From Candidatus Thiodiazotropha endoloripes (GTDB taxonomy: Bacteria; Pseudomonadota; Gammaproteobacteria; Chromatiales; Chromatiaceae): a stretch of DNA of 64,000 bases. The translations under genes and the position numbers were made by a program. Numbering within the stretch: position 1 is the stretch's first letter; every line of letters begins with the position of its first letter. The notes beneath the pieces are model-generated. The model ran no database searches, had not been told where the DNA came from, and was given only the letters and a program-made list of their open reading frames with translations. This document shows, in pieces, positions 1-8,810 of the stretch. The stretch covers positions 868,001 to 932,000 of the forward strand of contig LVKA01000008.1 of assembly GCA_001709035.1 (NCBI GenBank), written 5' to 3'.

Positions 1-236
1 TCAATGGTCTCGAACAGCTCGGCAATCTGTTGATCATCGGTGACATCGAGGGGCGCCACAATCGAAGCCGAGAATTTTTCAGCAGCATCATCAACCCGTT
101 TTTTCAATTTCTCAGTCTGGTAGGTCAGGGCGAGTTCTGCGCCCTCCCTGTGCATGGCTTCGGCAACCCCCCAGGCGATGGAGCGGTTGCTGGCAATGCC
201 AACGATGAGAAAGCGTTTATCTTGTAAAAAACCCAT
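1..236 (-). CDS. fabI: Enoyl-[acyl-carrier-protein] reductase FabI (5' part only)
   Basis: This is the first 78 codons of an NADH-dependent enoyl-ACP reductase, which carries out the last reduction of each fatty acid elongation cycle in the cytoplasm. The ATG is at 236 and the gene runs off the left edge of the window. The visible N-terminus MGFLQDKRFLIVGIASNRSI is the characteristic FabI start: a short-chain-dehydrogenase Rossmann strand followed by the GIASNRSIAWG cofactor loop. It continues with 'GAELALTYQ' and 'APLDVTDDQQI', both typical of the family. The catalytic Tyr/Lys lie outside the window. It is transcribed away from the ABC importer genes that follow. Identification is confident; completeness cannot be judged. 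Confidence 0.93.
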   Translation of the reverse strand, partial: MGFLQDKRFLIVGIASNRSIAWGVAEAMHREGAELALTYQTEKLKKRVDDAAEKFSASIVAPLDVTDDQQIAELFETI

Positions 237-618
237 TGAAAATTCCTTACTGGCGTCGTTGTTTAGTGAATAAACAGGAGCGGTAGGATAATTCCCCTGT
301 CTAATTGGGACGTCTTATTGTCGAGAAAAGTGTAACTTACCGGAAAACCCAACCAGCAAATAGCATAGCATGCTGAGGCTATGGCCACATCTCAGCTAAC
401 CATAGCCCGATCAAACCATGCTCAGATCAGGAGTAGCCCGGCCTGAGTTGTTACCGGTTCAATAAAATCTGTCGTCCGGTCAGTGCCGCTCCATTGACTC
501 CAATTGGCTAACCCGGCAACCTTACGCCATTACCAATGCAGATTGGATCGATTTGAAGAATTAAGATAGGCCGATCTGGGTTTCGGATAGGTTAAACCTG
601 GATCACAGGAGAACATTC
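237..618. other. Intergenic region between fabI and the peptide importer
   Basis: This gene-free stretch separates two divergent genes and should hold both promoters. The one structure I see is an 8-bp inverted repeat (GGCTATGG at 377-384, CCATAGCC at 400-407, 15-nt loop), with a third similar word (CATAGCATG) just upstream near 364. There is no T-run, so it is not an obvious terminator. The ribosome-binding site of the downstream gene (AGGAG, about 607-611) lies at the right end. Confidence 0.4.
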
Positions 619-2490
619 ATGCAGCGTCGTTTGAACGGTCGTGACATCCTCTATTTCGGTGGTCTCGCCGTGGTACTCATCACCATTATTCTGGCTATGT
701 ACATGGTCGACCGGCAGTGGCAGAAGATGGCGCAGATGGAGCAGTTGATGCGGGAGCAGGCGGCGGATATCCGGAATATTGGCATACAGCTCAGAACATT
801 GGGCAGACGTGTGGAGAGCGGTGTCAATCTCTCCAGCCAATCCCAGACGGATGAAACCGAGTCTGTTCCGGCGGCCTTTGAGCGGGCCTACCAGGCCAGC
901 CAAAAAGAGGATTTTGCCGAAGGGGACTGGCTGGTCAGGGCATTCGGGGTCAATCTGAAATCCCTCACACCGTTTATTTCTGAGGATGCCTATGCCTCCA
1001 CCGTACAGGGCTATATTCTGGAAAGTCTGCTGGTGCGCAACGCGGATACCCTGGAGTGGGAAGGATTGTTGGCCAGGGAGTGGCAGGTTAGCGATGACGG
1101 ATTAACCTTTGTCTTCAAGCTGCGGCAAGGTTTACGCTTTTCAGACGGTAAACCGCTCACCGCCGAGGATGTGGCGTTCACCTTCAGTTTCATCATGAAT
1201 CCGGCGATTCAAGCCCCCAGGGAGCGGGCCTACTACGCCAAGATTGAATCCGTTGAGGCGCTGGACCGGCTGACCGTCCGGTTTCAATTTGCCGAACCCT
1301 ATTTCAACGCCCTCGCACTGGCGGGGGGAATCTCGGTGATGCCCAAGCACTTCTATGAGCCCTATCTGGAAGAGCCGAACAGCTATAACCAGTCGAAGGG
1401 ATTGCTACTGGGATCCGGCCCCTACCGGCTGGAGGATCCGAGCAACTGGTCACCGGATAAAGGCATCATCGAACTGCAGCGTAACCCCCGCTACTGGGGG
1501 CCGGTACAGCCGGCCTACAATCGCCTGTTGTGGCGAATCATTGAGAATGACAGTGCCCGTATGACAACTTTCCGCAATGGTGAGATCGATACATATGTCA
1601 TCCGTCCGCTGGAGTTTCAGAAACTGGTGGATGACGAGGATCTGGCGAAGAAAGCAGAACACTGGGAGTACATGAGCCCTGTTGCTGGATATAGTTATAT
1701 TGGGTGGAATCAGCAGAAAGGTGAAATAGCCACACGCTTTGCTGATCTCAGGGTAAGGCAAGCCATGACCTATCTGATCGATCGAGAGCGGATCAATAAA
1801 GAGATCTTTCTCGGTTATGCGGAAGTGGCAATGAGCCCCTTTACTAGTACAAGTAAACAACACAATCCTGACTTGCTGCCCAGGCCCTACGATCAGAGCA
1901 AAGCCATGGCACTGCTTAAAGAGGCGGGCTATTCCGATCGGGATGGAGACGGGATACTCGAAGATGAGTCAGGTGCACCGTTTCAATTCGAATTAGTTTA
2001 TTTTCAAGGAAATGATGATACAAGTCGCATGGTGCTGTTCCTAAAGGACCTGTTGGCTAGGGCAGGGATACTTCTGGAACCTAAACCAACAGAGTGGTCA
2101 GTGATGATCGACCTGATGAAAAAGCGGGATTTTGATGCCATCACCCTGGGCTGGACCAGTGGTCTCGAAACCGATCTCTATCAGATGTTTCACAGCAGTC
2201 AGATTGCCGATGCCGGTAATAACTTCATCAGCTATCGCAACGAGAAACTGGATCAACTGATCGATGAGGCGAGGGCGACGGTGGATGATGAGACCCGCAT
2301 GCCCCTGTGGCAGGCTGCGGAGCGGGAACTCTACAACGATCAGCCCTATACCTTCCTGAAACGCAGTAAAAGCCTGGTGTTCATCGACCGGCGGATTCGC
2401 AATATTGTGCAGACCAAATTGGGTTTGAATCTGAACAGTCTGCCGGTTGAGACCTATGTGCCGGCAGATCAACATCGCTATAACCAGTAA
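619..2490 (+). CDS. Peptide ABC transporter substrate-binding protein (SBP_bac_5 family), membrane-anchored
   Basis: This is an extracytoplasmic solute-binding protein of the dipeptide/oligopeptide family (DppA/OppA/YejA type), 623 residues. The start is supported by AGGAG seven bases upstream. It has no cleavable signal peptide: a charged N-terminus (MQRRLNGRD) leads into one hydrophobic helix (about residues 10-28), then a heptad-like helical stretch (about 29-68), then the binding fold from about residue 95. Family features visible include 'FSDGKPLTAEDVAFTF', 'GSGPYRLED' and 'QNPRYWG'-like text near 290, and 'VRQAMTYLIDRERI' near 380. It precedes two permeases and a double ATPase, so it should feed peptides to that importer while tethered to the outer face of the inner membrane. 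Substrate cannot be read from sequence. Confidence 0.9.
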   Translation: MQRRLNGRDILYFGGLAVVLITIILAMYMVDRQWQKMAQMEQLMREQAADIRNIGIQLRTLGRRVESGVNLSSQSQTDETESVPAAFERAYQASQKEDFAEGDWLVRAFGVNLKSLTPFISEDAYASTVQGYILESLLVRNADTLEWEGLLAREWQVSDDGLTFVFKLRQGLRFSDGKPLTAEDVAFTFSFIMNPAIQAPRERAYYAKIESVEALDRLTVRFQFAEPYFNALALAGGISVMPKHFYEPYLEEPNSYNQSKGLLLGSGPYRLEDPSNWSPDKGIIELQRNPRYWGPVQPAYNRLLWRIIENDSARMTTFRNGEIDTYVIRPLEFQKLVDDEDLAKKAEHWEYMSPVAGYSYIGWNQQKGEIATRFADLRVRQAMTYLIDRERINKEIFLGYAEVAMSPFTSTSKQHNPDLLPRPYDQSKAMALLKEAGYSDRDGDGILEDESGAPFQFELVYFQGNDDTSRMVLFLKDLLARAGILLEPKPTEWSVMIDLMKKRDFDAITLGWTSGLETDLYQMFHSSQIADAGNNFISYRNEKLDQLIDEARATVDDETRMPLWQAAERELYNDQPYTFLKRSKSLVFIDRRIRNIVQTKLGLNLNSLPVETYVPADQHRYNQ

Positions 2491-2494
2491 TGCA

Positions 2495-2690
2495 AGTGTA
2501 GTGTCCGATACAAATCATACATTCAGACGAGGCCTATCATGTGTTGGCGTTTAAATCGCTTACCTCGCCCTGCGGGAAGCCCTCAAGCCACGATTGCGAT
2601 GTTGCCCCCCTTGGAAAGGGCGCGGCCATTCCCTGCGGGTTGCGCTTTGCACTCGCGGCTTGAGTGGCTTTTTATATAGGACGCTACACT
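2495..2690. mobile_element. MITE-like element with terminal inverted repeats
   Basis: This non-coding 196-bp segment fills the gap between the binding-protein gene and the first permease gene. Its ends are 16-bp imperfect inverted repeats: AGTGTAGTGTCCGATA at 2495-2510 against the reverse complement of 2675-2690, AGTGTAGCGTCCTATA, 14 of 16 identical. A second inverted repeat lies inside (2578-2592 against 2654-2669), and the interior is GC-rich with short repeated words (CCCTGCGGG twice). No transposase is encoded and I cannot define a target-site duplication. The right end stops two bases before the permease ATG, so it has supplied that gene's leader. Element family unknown. Confidence 0.6.
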
Positions 2691-2692
2691 AG

Positions 2693-4078
2693 ATGCTGAC
2701 CTACCTGATCCGAAGAGTGCTGCTGATGGTGCCCACCCTGTTGGGGATCACGCTGGTGGTGTTCGTGGTGATGGCCTCATCACCCGGCGGGATCAGCGCC
2801 CAGAGTCTGGTGGAGGGGCAGAACCTGGATCCGGAGGCGAAGCAGGAGATCGAGGCCTACTACAATCGGCTCTACGGTCTGGATGATCCCCCCTATCTGC
2901 AATATCTGCGCTGGCTGAATAATGTCTCCCCGATCGGTTTTGTGTTCGATGAAGAGAATCAGATGAGTGGATTCTCCTTCAGTAAAGGGGCCGACTTCGG
3001 TCGCAGTTTTCGTTATGGTCGCCCGGTAACCGATCTGCTGGCGGAACGGGTGCCGATAACGGTATTACTGAATGTGCTGAGCATTCCCCTGGTCTATATG
3101 TTTGCGCTGCTGGTGGGGGTGCGGGCGGCGGTGGAGCGGGGGCGCTCATTCGATGTCAGCAGTGGTATCGTGATGCTGGCCCTCTGGTCGGTGCCGACCA
3201 TGCTGGCCGGGGTGTTGTTGATCGGCTTCTTTGCCAATCAGCAGTATTGGCACTGGTTTCCCACCGCCGGTCTGAGCGACCGCCTGGTGCTGGATCAGGT
3301 GTTCCTGCCCCACTGGTCGAGTCTCTGGGATGTGGGATTGCTGTTTATCTGCCTGGTGCTCTCAGTGGCCCTGTTCATGACGATCGCACGCAGTGGCTCC
3401 AAGCCCCTGCGCATCGTTTTTCTCGCACTCTGCTGGGCCGTGTTGGGCTATATGATGGTTGAGGCCCTGCCGCAGACCCAGCAATCGATCACCCTGTTTA
3501 TCCTGATGCCGCTGCTGTTTGCCCTGATGGCCGGCTGGCTGGCCAGCACCGACTATCTGCTGATGCGTCAGCTGGGTTTTCTCAGCAGTGCTCTGTTGAT
3601 CGGACTGCTGCTGGCCGTATATGGCATGCAGGGGAGTTGGCTGAGGGGCTTTCTGTTCGATCGGCTCTGGCATCTGGCTCTACCGGTATTGTGTCTCTCT
3701 TACGGCGGATTTGCCGGTCTGGCAAAGCTGACCCGTACCTCAGTGCTGGAAAACCTGCTCTCCGACTATGCCCGCACCGCCAGGGCTAAGGGGCTGGCCG
3801 AATCGGTGGTACTTTGGCGGCATGTATTTCGCAACAGCCTGCTGCCACTGATCACGGTGGCCGCCAGTCTGCTGCCCAGCCTGCTGGCGGGTTCGATCAT
3901 CGTGGAGAGTATCTTCAGTATCGAGGGGATGGGCAAACTGGCCGTCGAGGCGGTGCAGACCCGGGACCGGGAGCTGGTGCTTTCGATTACTTTGATCGGC
4001 GGTATGCTGACCCTGCTGGGTTATCTGCTTGCCGATTTGCTCTATGCACTGGCCGATCCGAGGGTGAGCTATGACTGA
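2693..4078 (+). CDS. Peptide ABC transporter permease (YejB/DppB type)
   Basis: This is an inner-membrane permease of the binding-protein-dependent peptide importer, 461 residues. The N-terminus (MLTYLIRRVLLMVPTLLGIT) is the standard DppB/YejB opening helix. The ATPase-coupling EAA loop is visible at about residues 358-385 (DYARTARAKGLAESVVLWRH). E. coli YejB has about 364 residues. Here the extra length sits mainly between about residues 215 and 315, a hydrophobic stretch that could add two or three helices between the usual segments. The ATG follows directly after the end of the MITE-like element, and only a weak GGA-type ribosome-binding site is seen. It overlaps the next gene by 8 bases, so the two are translationally coupled. 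Confidence 0.9.
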   Translation: MLTYLIRRVLLMVPTLLGITLVVFVVMASSPGGISAQSLVEGQNLDPEAKQEIEAYYNRLYGLDDPPYLQYLRWLNNVSPIGFVFDEENQMSGFSFSKGADFGRSFRYGRPVTDLLAERVPITVLLNVLSIPLVYMFALLVGVRAAVERGRSFDVSSGIVMLALWSVPTMLAGVLLIGFFANQQYWHWFPTAGLSDRLVLDQVFLPHWSSLWDVGLLFICLVLSVALFMTIARSGSKPLRIVFLALCWAVLGYMMVEALPQTQQSITLFILMPLLFALMAGWLASTDYLLMRQLGFLSSALLIGLLLAVYGMQGSWLRGFLFDRLWHLALPVLCLSYGGFAGLAKLTRTSVLENLLSDYARTARAKGLAESVVLWRHVFRNSLLPLITVAASLLPSLLAGSIIVESIFSIEGMGKLAVEAVQTRDRELVLSITLIGGMLTLLGYLLADLLYALADPRVSYD

Positions 4079-5243
4079 TCAACCGTCCCATCGTCAAAGC
4101 TACTGGCGCCGGATTCTCAGTCAGACCTTCCTCCGCTGGGGGGCCAGGTTAGGCCTGGGATGGGTTGCCCTGCTGGCGATGATCGGTGTTTTTGCACCGT
4201 TTCTGGCCAGCAGTTTTCCACTCTTGCTCAGTCAGAATGGTGAGTGGATTAGTCCGGTGCTGACCTATCTTCAGGCCGAGGATGTGCTGTTTCTGGTCGC
4301 CTTTTTCAGCCTGCTGTTGCTGTTACCCTGGCGAATCAGCGGAGCCCGTAAACTGGGCCTGTTTGTAATGATGGTAAGTATCGGCGGTGGCTTGGCTTAC
4401 AGCTATGTGGATCCGCCCAAGCTCGTGATCTATGAGCAGTATCGGGTCGCCGAGCGTGAAGGCGCCTATGACTGGGTTATCTTTGCTCCGGTTCCCTATT
4501 CACCCAAGGACTATCAGCGAGATCTGGGGGATACCGGGCTTGAAGCACCCTTATCTCAGGCCGAGCGCTCGCACTTGTTCGGCACCGAACAGAATGGCGC
4601 GGATGTGCTCAGCCGGATGATCCATGCCTCCCGGATCGCCCTCGGCATCGGTTTTGTCGCCACCGGTATCGCCATGGTGATCGGTGTGATTATCGGTGGA
4701 TTGATGGGCTATTTTTCCGGTATCGTGGATATTCTGGGGATGCGTCTGGTGGAGATCTTCGAAGCGGTACCCACCCTGTTTCTGCTGCTCACCTTTGTTG
4801 CATTTTTCGGTCGCAGTCTCTACATCATGATGGTGATTATCGGCATCACCAGCTGGCCCGGTTTTGCCCGCTATGTGCGAGCCGAGTTTCTGCGTCTGCG
4901 TAAGCAGGATTTCGTACAGGCGGCCGAGGCGGCGGGTCTGCCATTGTCCTCCATACTCTTCAGGCACATGCTGCCCAATGGTATGGGGCCCGTGCTGGTG
5001 GCGGCGAGTTTCGGCGTCGCTTCGGCGATCCTGGCGGAGGCGACCCTGAGTTTTCTCGGACTGGGTCTGGTGGATGATCCCTCCTGGGGGGAGATGCTCA
5101 ACCAGGCGGTACAGTCCTCCCGTTTCAACTGGTGGATGGCAGCCTTTCCCGGCGGTGCGATCTTCTTCACGGTGTTTGCCTATAACCTGATCGGTGAATC
5201 CTTGAGAGATGCCATCGATCCCTACCTGAGCAAGTCGAACTGA
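4071..5243 (+). CDS. Peptide ABC transporter permease (YejE/DppC type)
   Basis: This is the second permease subunit of the importer, 390 residues. It has an N-terminal helix around 25-45, extra hydrophobic segments near 65-110 that are longer than in E. coli YejE (341 residues), and the transport domain from about residue 165. 'GTEQNGADVLSRMIHASRIA' is the classic DppC-type entry motif. The EAA loop is at about residues 280-300 (DFVQAAEAAGLPLSSILFRH). The C-terminus contains 'LRDAIDPYL', conserved in this subfamily. Its start overlaps the preceding permease by 8 bases, and its TGA overlaps the ATG of the ATPase gene by one base, so the three form one translational unit. Confidence 0.92.
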   Translation: MTDQPSHRQSYWRRILSQTFLRWGARLGLGWVALLAMIGVFAPFLASSFPLLLSQNGEWISPVLTYLQAEDVLFLVAFFSLLLLLPWRISGARKLGLFVMMVSIGGGLAYSYVDPPKLVIYEQYRVAEREGAYDWVIFAPVPYSPKDYQRDLGDTGLEAPLSQAERSHLFGTEQNGADVLSRMIHASRIALGIGFVATGIAMVIGVIIGGLMGYFSGIVDILGMRLVEIFEAVPTLFLLLTFVAFFGRSLYIMMVIIGITSWPGFARYVRAEFLRLRKQDFVQAAEAAGLPLSSILFRHMLPNGMGPVLVAASFGVASAILAEATLSFLGLGLVDDPSWGEMLNQAVQSSRFNWWMAAFPGGAIFFTVFAYNLIGESLRDAIDPYLSKSN

Positions 5244-6871
5244 TGCTGTTGTCAGTCAAAGCCCTGCATACCTGGTTTAAACACCAACCGGATCCGATCA
5301 AGGCGGTGGATGGAATCGACTTCGAGATCGAGCGGGGGGAGACTTTCTGTCTGGTCGGCGAGTCGGGTAGCGGTAAATCGATCACCGCACTCTCCATCAT
5401 GCGTTTACTGCCCCAGTCCGGTCTGCAGAAACAGAACGGTCAGGTGCTGTTCAAGAGCGGGCAGGGGGACGCGGTTGATCTGAGCGCATTGAAAGAGTCG
5501 AAGATGCGAGAGATTCGGGGTGGCCGGATTGCCATGATCTTCCAGGAGCCGATGAGTTCACTCAACCCGGTATTCACCATCGGTGAGCAGATCCTTGAGG
5601 CGGTCAAGCTGCATTTTCCGCAACTTTCGGCAAGCGAGGCTTGGGAGAGGGTGATGAAGGCGCTTATTGATGTACAGCTGCCCGATCCCGAAACCCGGGT
5701 CAACAGTTATCCCCATCAGCTCTCCGGTGGTCAGCGTCAGCGAGTGATGATCGCCATGGCCATGGCCTGTGAACCCGATCTGTTGATCGCGGATGAACCG
5801 ACAACCGCTCTGGATGTGACGGTGCAGCGTGAAATATTGCGTCTGATGAAGGCGCTGCAGCAGCGTACCGGGATGGCGATTCTCTTCATCACGCACGACT
5901 TTGGTGTGGTTTCGGAGATCGCAGACCGGGTCGCGGTAATGCAGCAGGGTAAGCTGGTAGAGACCGGCACCACAGATCAGATCATCCACAAACCTGAGCA
6001 TGTCTATACTCAGTCACTGATTGCGGCGTTACCGGAAAACCTGGCGCGTCAAGTGACCCATCAGGTCGTGCAGGATCAGCCGCCACTGATTCGATTGAAT
6101 GATCTGGCGATCCATTTTCCGGTACGAAAGGGCCTGTTGCGTCGGGTCGTCGATCAGGTACGTGCGGTGGACGGGGTCGATCTGGAGATCCCGCGGGGGC
6201 AGATACTCGCACTGGTGGGCGAGTCGGGCAGCGGCAAGACAACCCTGGGGCGTGGCATCCTCAGATTGACTGAACCGACGGCTGGCCAGATCACCTTTGA
6301 CAACACCGATATCACCGAGATGAAACCGGCTCAGCTAAGGCAATTCCGGCGCAATATGCAGATCATCTTTCAGGATCCGATCTCCTCATTGAATCCGCGT
6401 TTGAGTATTGCCGCAATCCTTACCGAACCGATGAAGGTGCATGGTATTGGTGAGAACCGGGAGGAGCGACTTGAGCTCGCCAGGAACTTGCTGCAGCAGG
6501 TACAGATGGAGGAGGATACCCTTTGGCGTTATCCCCATGAGTTTTCCGGTGGCCAGCGTCAGCGTATCGGTATCGCCCGAGCGTTATCCCTGGAACCCTC
6601 ATTCATTGTGTGTGACGAGATCACCAGTGCATTGGATGTCTCGGTACAGGCTGAGATCCTGAAAATGTTGTTGGAGCTTCGCCGGCAACACAACCTTACC
6701 CTGTTGTTCATTACACATAACATCGGCGTTGTTGAATATGTCAGTGATCGAACTGCCGTGATGTATCAGGGGCAGATTGTTGAACAGGGAAGAACCGAAG
6801 ATATCGTCAATAATCCTCAAAACGACTATACCCAACAACTGATTGCAGCAGTTCCTAGAGTGCCTCTCTAG
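5243..6871 (+). CDS. Peptide ABC transporter ATPase with two fused nucleotide-binding domains (YejF type)
   Basis: This is the cytoplasmic ATPase of the importer, 542 residues. Two complete ABC domains are fused in tandem. Domain 1 has Walker A GESGSGKS at about residues 38-45, signature LSGGQRQRV near 157, and Walker B LLIADEPTTALD. Domain 2 has Walker A GESGSGKTT near 326, signature FSGGQRQRI near 435, and Walker B 'FIVCDEITSALD'. In the second domain the usual ADEP is CDEI, but the glutamate follows the aspartate as needed. Fused ATPases of this kind pair with YejB/YejE-type permeases. The gene is the last of the operon; the cyclase gene starts 34 bases downstream. Confidence 0.93.
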   Translation: MLLSVKALHTWFKHQPDPIKAVDGIDFEIERGETFCLVGESGSGKSITALSIMRLLPQSGLQKQNGQVLFKSGQGDAVDLSALKESKMREIRGGRIAMIFQEPMSSLNPVFTIGEQILEAVKLHFPQLSASEAWERVMKALIDVQLPDPETRVNSYPHQLSGGQRQRVMIAMAMACEPDLLIADEPTTALDVTVQREILRLMKALQQRTGMAILFITHDFGVVSEIADRVAVMQQGKLVETGTTDQIIHKPEHVYTQSLIAALPENLARQVTHQVVQDQPPLIRLNDLAIHFPVRKGLLRRVVDQVRAVDGVDLEIPRGQILALVGESGSGKTTLGRGILRLTEPTAGQITFDNTDITEMKPAQLRQFRRNMQIIFQDPISSLNPRLSIAAILTEPMKVHGIGENREERLELARNLLQQVQMEEDTLWRYPHEFSGGQRQRIGIARALSLEPSFIVCDEITSALDVSVQAEILKMLLELRRQHNLTLLFITHNIGVVEYVSDRTAVMYQGQIVEQGRTEDIVNNPQNDYTQQLIAAVPRVPL

Positions 6872-6905
6872 CCGCGCTGTAAGAAGATAGCTAGAACGCT
6901 TCCCT

Positions 6906-8321
6906 ATGAGATTCACCATCCAGACCAAACTGTTTTTAAGCCACTTTGCTGCCATTATTCTGGTTTCCGGAAGTGTCGGCAGCTACTTCTACCATAGCGC
7001 CATCGAAAATCTGATGCATGCCCTGCAGTCGCGGTTAATGAATAGTGCTTCCCTGATCAGCAGCAGTCTGCAGGATGCACAGTTGGATCAGATCAGGGAA
7101 GAGAAGGATATGACATCACCCAACTATCAGCACTACGTCAATCAACTCCGCAGTTATGTGAAAACCAATCCCGATATCGCCTTTATCTATGTGATGAGAA
7201 AGGTGGATGACAAGGCGGCCTTTGTACTGGATTCGGACATGCAGGAACCGGCCTTCCCGGGTGAAATCTATGAGCCTGATATCGCTACCCTGATGGAAGG
7301 ATTTCTTCGTCCCTCGGTCGACAAGGAGCTGGCAGAAGATCGTTGGGGAGTGTTCCTATCTGGATACTCTCCGGTACAGGCGGGTAATGATGACTATCTG
7401 GTCGGTATCGATATGCGAGCCGATGAGGTGAAGAAGAAGTTCGAACAGATTCGACTCGCCGGCTTTTTGTCACTGGCTCTGTCTGTGATCCTGGCGATGA
7501 TATTCAGCCGGCTTTTATCGCAAAATCTAACACGTCGGATCACCGATCTGACCACCCGTTTTGCCAGGATAGCCCCCGATGAGCAGTCAAATGGTAATCA
7601 GGCCAATGGTGATGAAATCGATCAGTTGGCGCGTGCTTTTGATTTGATGTCGCAAAGACTGGAGGTCAAACAGCAACAGATCGAGACCAACCAGATGGCA
7701 CTTCGCAACGCTCACGATGACCTGGAGGAACGGGTCGAGAGCCGTACCATGGAACTGGTGCAAACGAATCAAAAGCTGTTGAGGGAGATCGCAGAAAGAA
7801 AGCATGTTGAACAGATGCTTGAAGAGACTTCACGCATCGATTATCTGACCAACTCTCTGAACCGCCGCGCCATGACCCGGCGTCTGGATCAGGTGGTCTC
7901 ACAGACCGAACGGGGTTCAGAGAGCTTCTGCATCATCCTGCTGGATGTGGATCATTTCAAGCAGATCAATGACAGCTACGGTCATGATATCGGCGATCAG
8001 GTATTGAAATATATCGTCAAACAACTCAAAAGCCGGATTCGTGAGGCGGATGAGCTGGGTCGCTGGGGTGGTGAAGAGTTTATGATTCTCTGCCCGGAAA
8101 CCCAACTGGCGGAAGCCAGACTGTTGGCTCAACGTCTGTGTGATGATCTGTCCGGCAATCCGATGACACTGATTGATAAACAGCTGGTGGTAACCGCCAG
8201 TTTCGGTGTCTCCCTGTACCAGCCCGGTGAGGTTTTGGACAACTGTCTGAAACGTACTGACTACGCACTCTATGAGGCCAAGGCAAAAGGGCGAAACTGT
8301 GTTGTGGTAGCGGATCAGTAA
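6906..8321 (+). CDS. Membrane-bound diguanylate cyclase (sensor-HAMP-GGDEF)
   Basis: This 471-residue protein makes cyclic di-GMP in response to an extracytoplasmic cue. A first transmembrane helix (about 9-30) and a second (about 183-202) bracket a periplasmic sensor region of about 150 residues. A HAMP segment follows (about 203-258), then a long coiled coil (about 255-310, with 'DDLEERVESRTMELVQTNQK'). The GGDEF domain occupies about 315-470. The catalytic loop reads GRWGGEEF near residue 385, an active-type GGEEF, and 'LLDVDHFKQINDSYGHDIGD' gives the metal-binding Asp. No EAL domain is present. The gene follows the peptide importer on the same strand; a functional link is possible but not shown. 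The ligand is unknown. Confidence 0.93.
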   Translation: MRFTIQTKLFLSHFAAIILVSGSVGSYFYHSAIENLMHALQSRLMNSASLISSSLQDAQLDQIREEKDMTSPNYQHYVNQLRSYVKTNPDIAFIYVMRKVDDKAAFVLDSDMQEPAFPGEIYEPDIATLMEGFLRPSVDKELAEDRWGVFLSGYSPVQAGNDDYLVGIDMRADEVKKKFEQIRLAGFLSLALSVILAMIFSRLLSQNLTRRITDLTTRFARIAPDEQSNGNQANGDEIDQLARAFDLMSQRLEVKQQQIETNQMALRNAHDDLEERVESRTMELVQTNQKLLREIAERKHVEQMLEETSRIDYLTNSLNRRAMTRRLDQVVSQTERGSESFCIILLDVDHFKQINDSYGHDIGDQVLKYIVKQLKSRIREADELGRWGGEEFMILCPETQLAEARLLAQRLCDDLSGNPMTLIDKQLVVTASFGVSLYQPGEVLDNCLKRTDYALYEAKAKGRNCVVVADQ

Positions 8322-8359
8322 CAGCTGAACTTTTTATTCAGAGCCCCGCTTAAGCGTCA

Positions 8360-8605
8360 TCAGGACTGATCATCGCCCAGATGTTTGGCAATGCGCGCCT
8401 CATGTTTCTTGATACGTTTCCGCAAGGCTGGAAATCGTCTGAGCAGGTGCATGATCCAGCGCCGACCGGTCGGGGAGTGACGCATGATGATCGGCGTGCC
8501 GATCAAGAGCAGTGGCACCCCGATGGGCACCGGCAGCAGGAAGGTGATCAGGCCACTCAGGATGGATAGTGAGCCAATAGATAGGTAGAGCCATTTCATG
8601 ATCAT
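8360..8605 (-). CDS. Small inner-membrane protein of unknown function
   Basis: This is an 81-residue protein with two hydrophobic segments (about residues 4-22 and 25-42) separated by a short proline-rich turn (LPVPIGVPLLLIG). A strongly basic C-terminal half follows, with 'RRWIMHLLRRFPALRKRIKK', ending acidic (LGDDQS). Such proline/glycine-turn hairpin proteins occur as short conserved hypotheticals in Proteobacteria. I do not recognise a named family with certainty. The next Met (residue 3, MKWLYL) is an equally good start. It is transcribed towards the cyclase gene, ending 38 bases from it. Confidence 0.65.
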   Translation of the reverse strand: MIMKWLYLSIGSLSILSGLITFLLPVPIGVPLLLIGTPIIMRHSPTGRRWIMHLLRRFPALRKRIKKHEARIAKHLGDDQS

Positions 8606-8810
8606 TCAAACGGGTTGGTGAAGTCTCTCTACCTGCCGCAATTCTTCGGTTAGAGTTGAATTCTAACCTGTGGAATGTGAAGCTTTGATGAAAGCTCCGA
8701 GCAATGGTCTGTGTCACGGATAGTCGGAGATCCATGTGATGGGTATGAGCGTTGGTTTGGTAATAAGGATCGGTTGAAGCAACCCTTCCATAACATAAGG
8801 TGACTGAATC

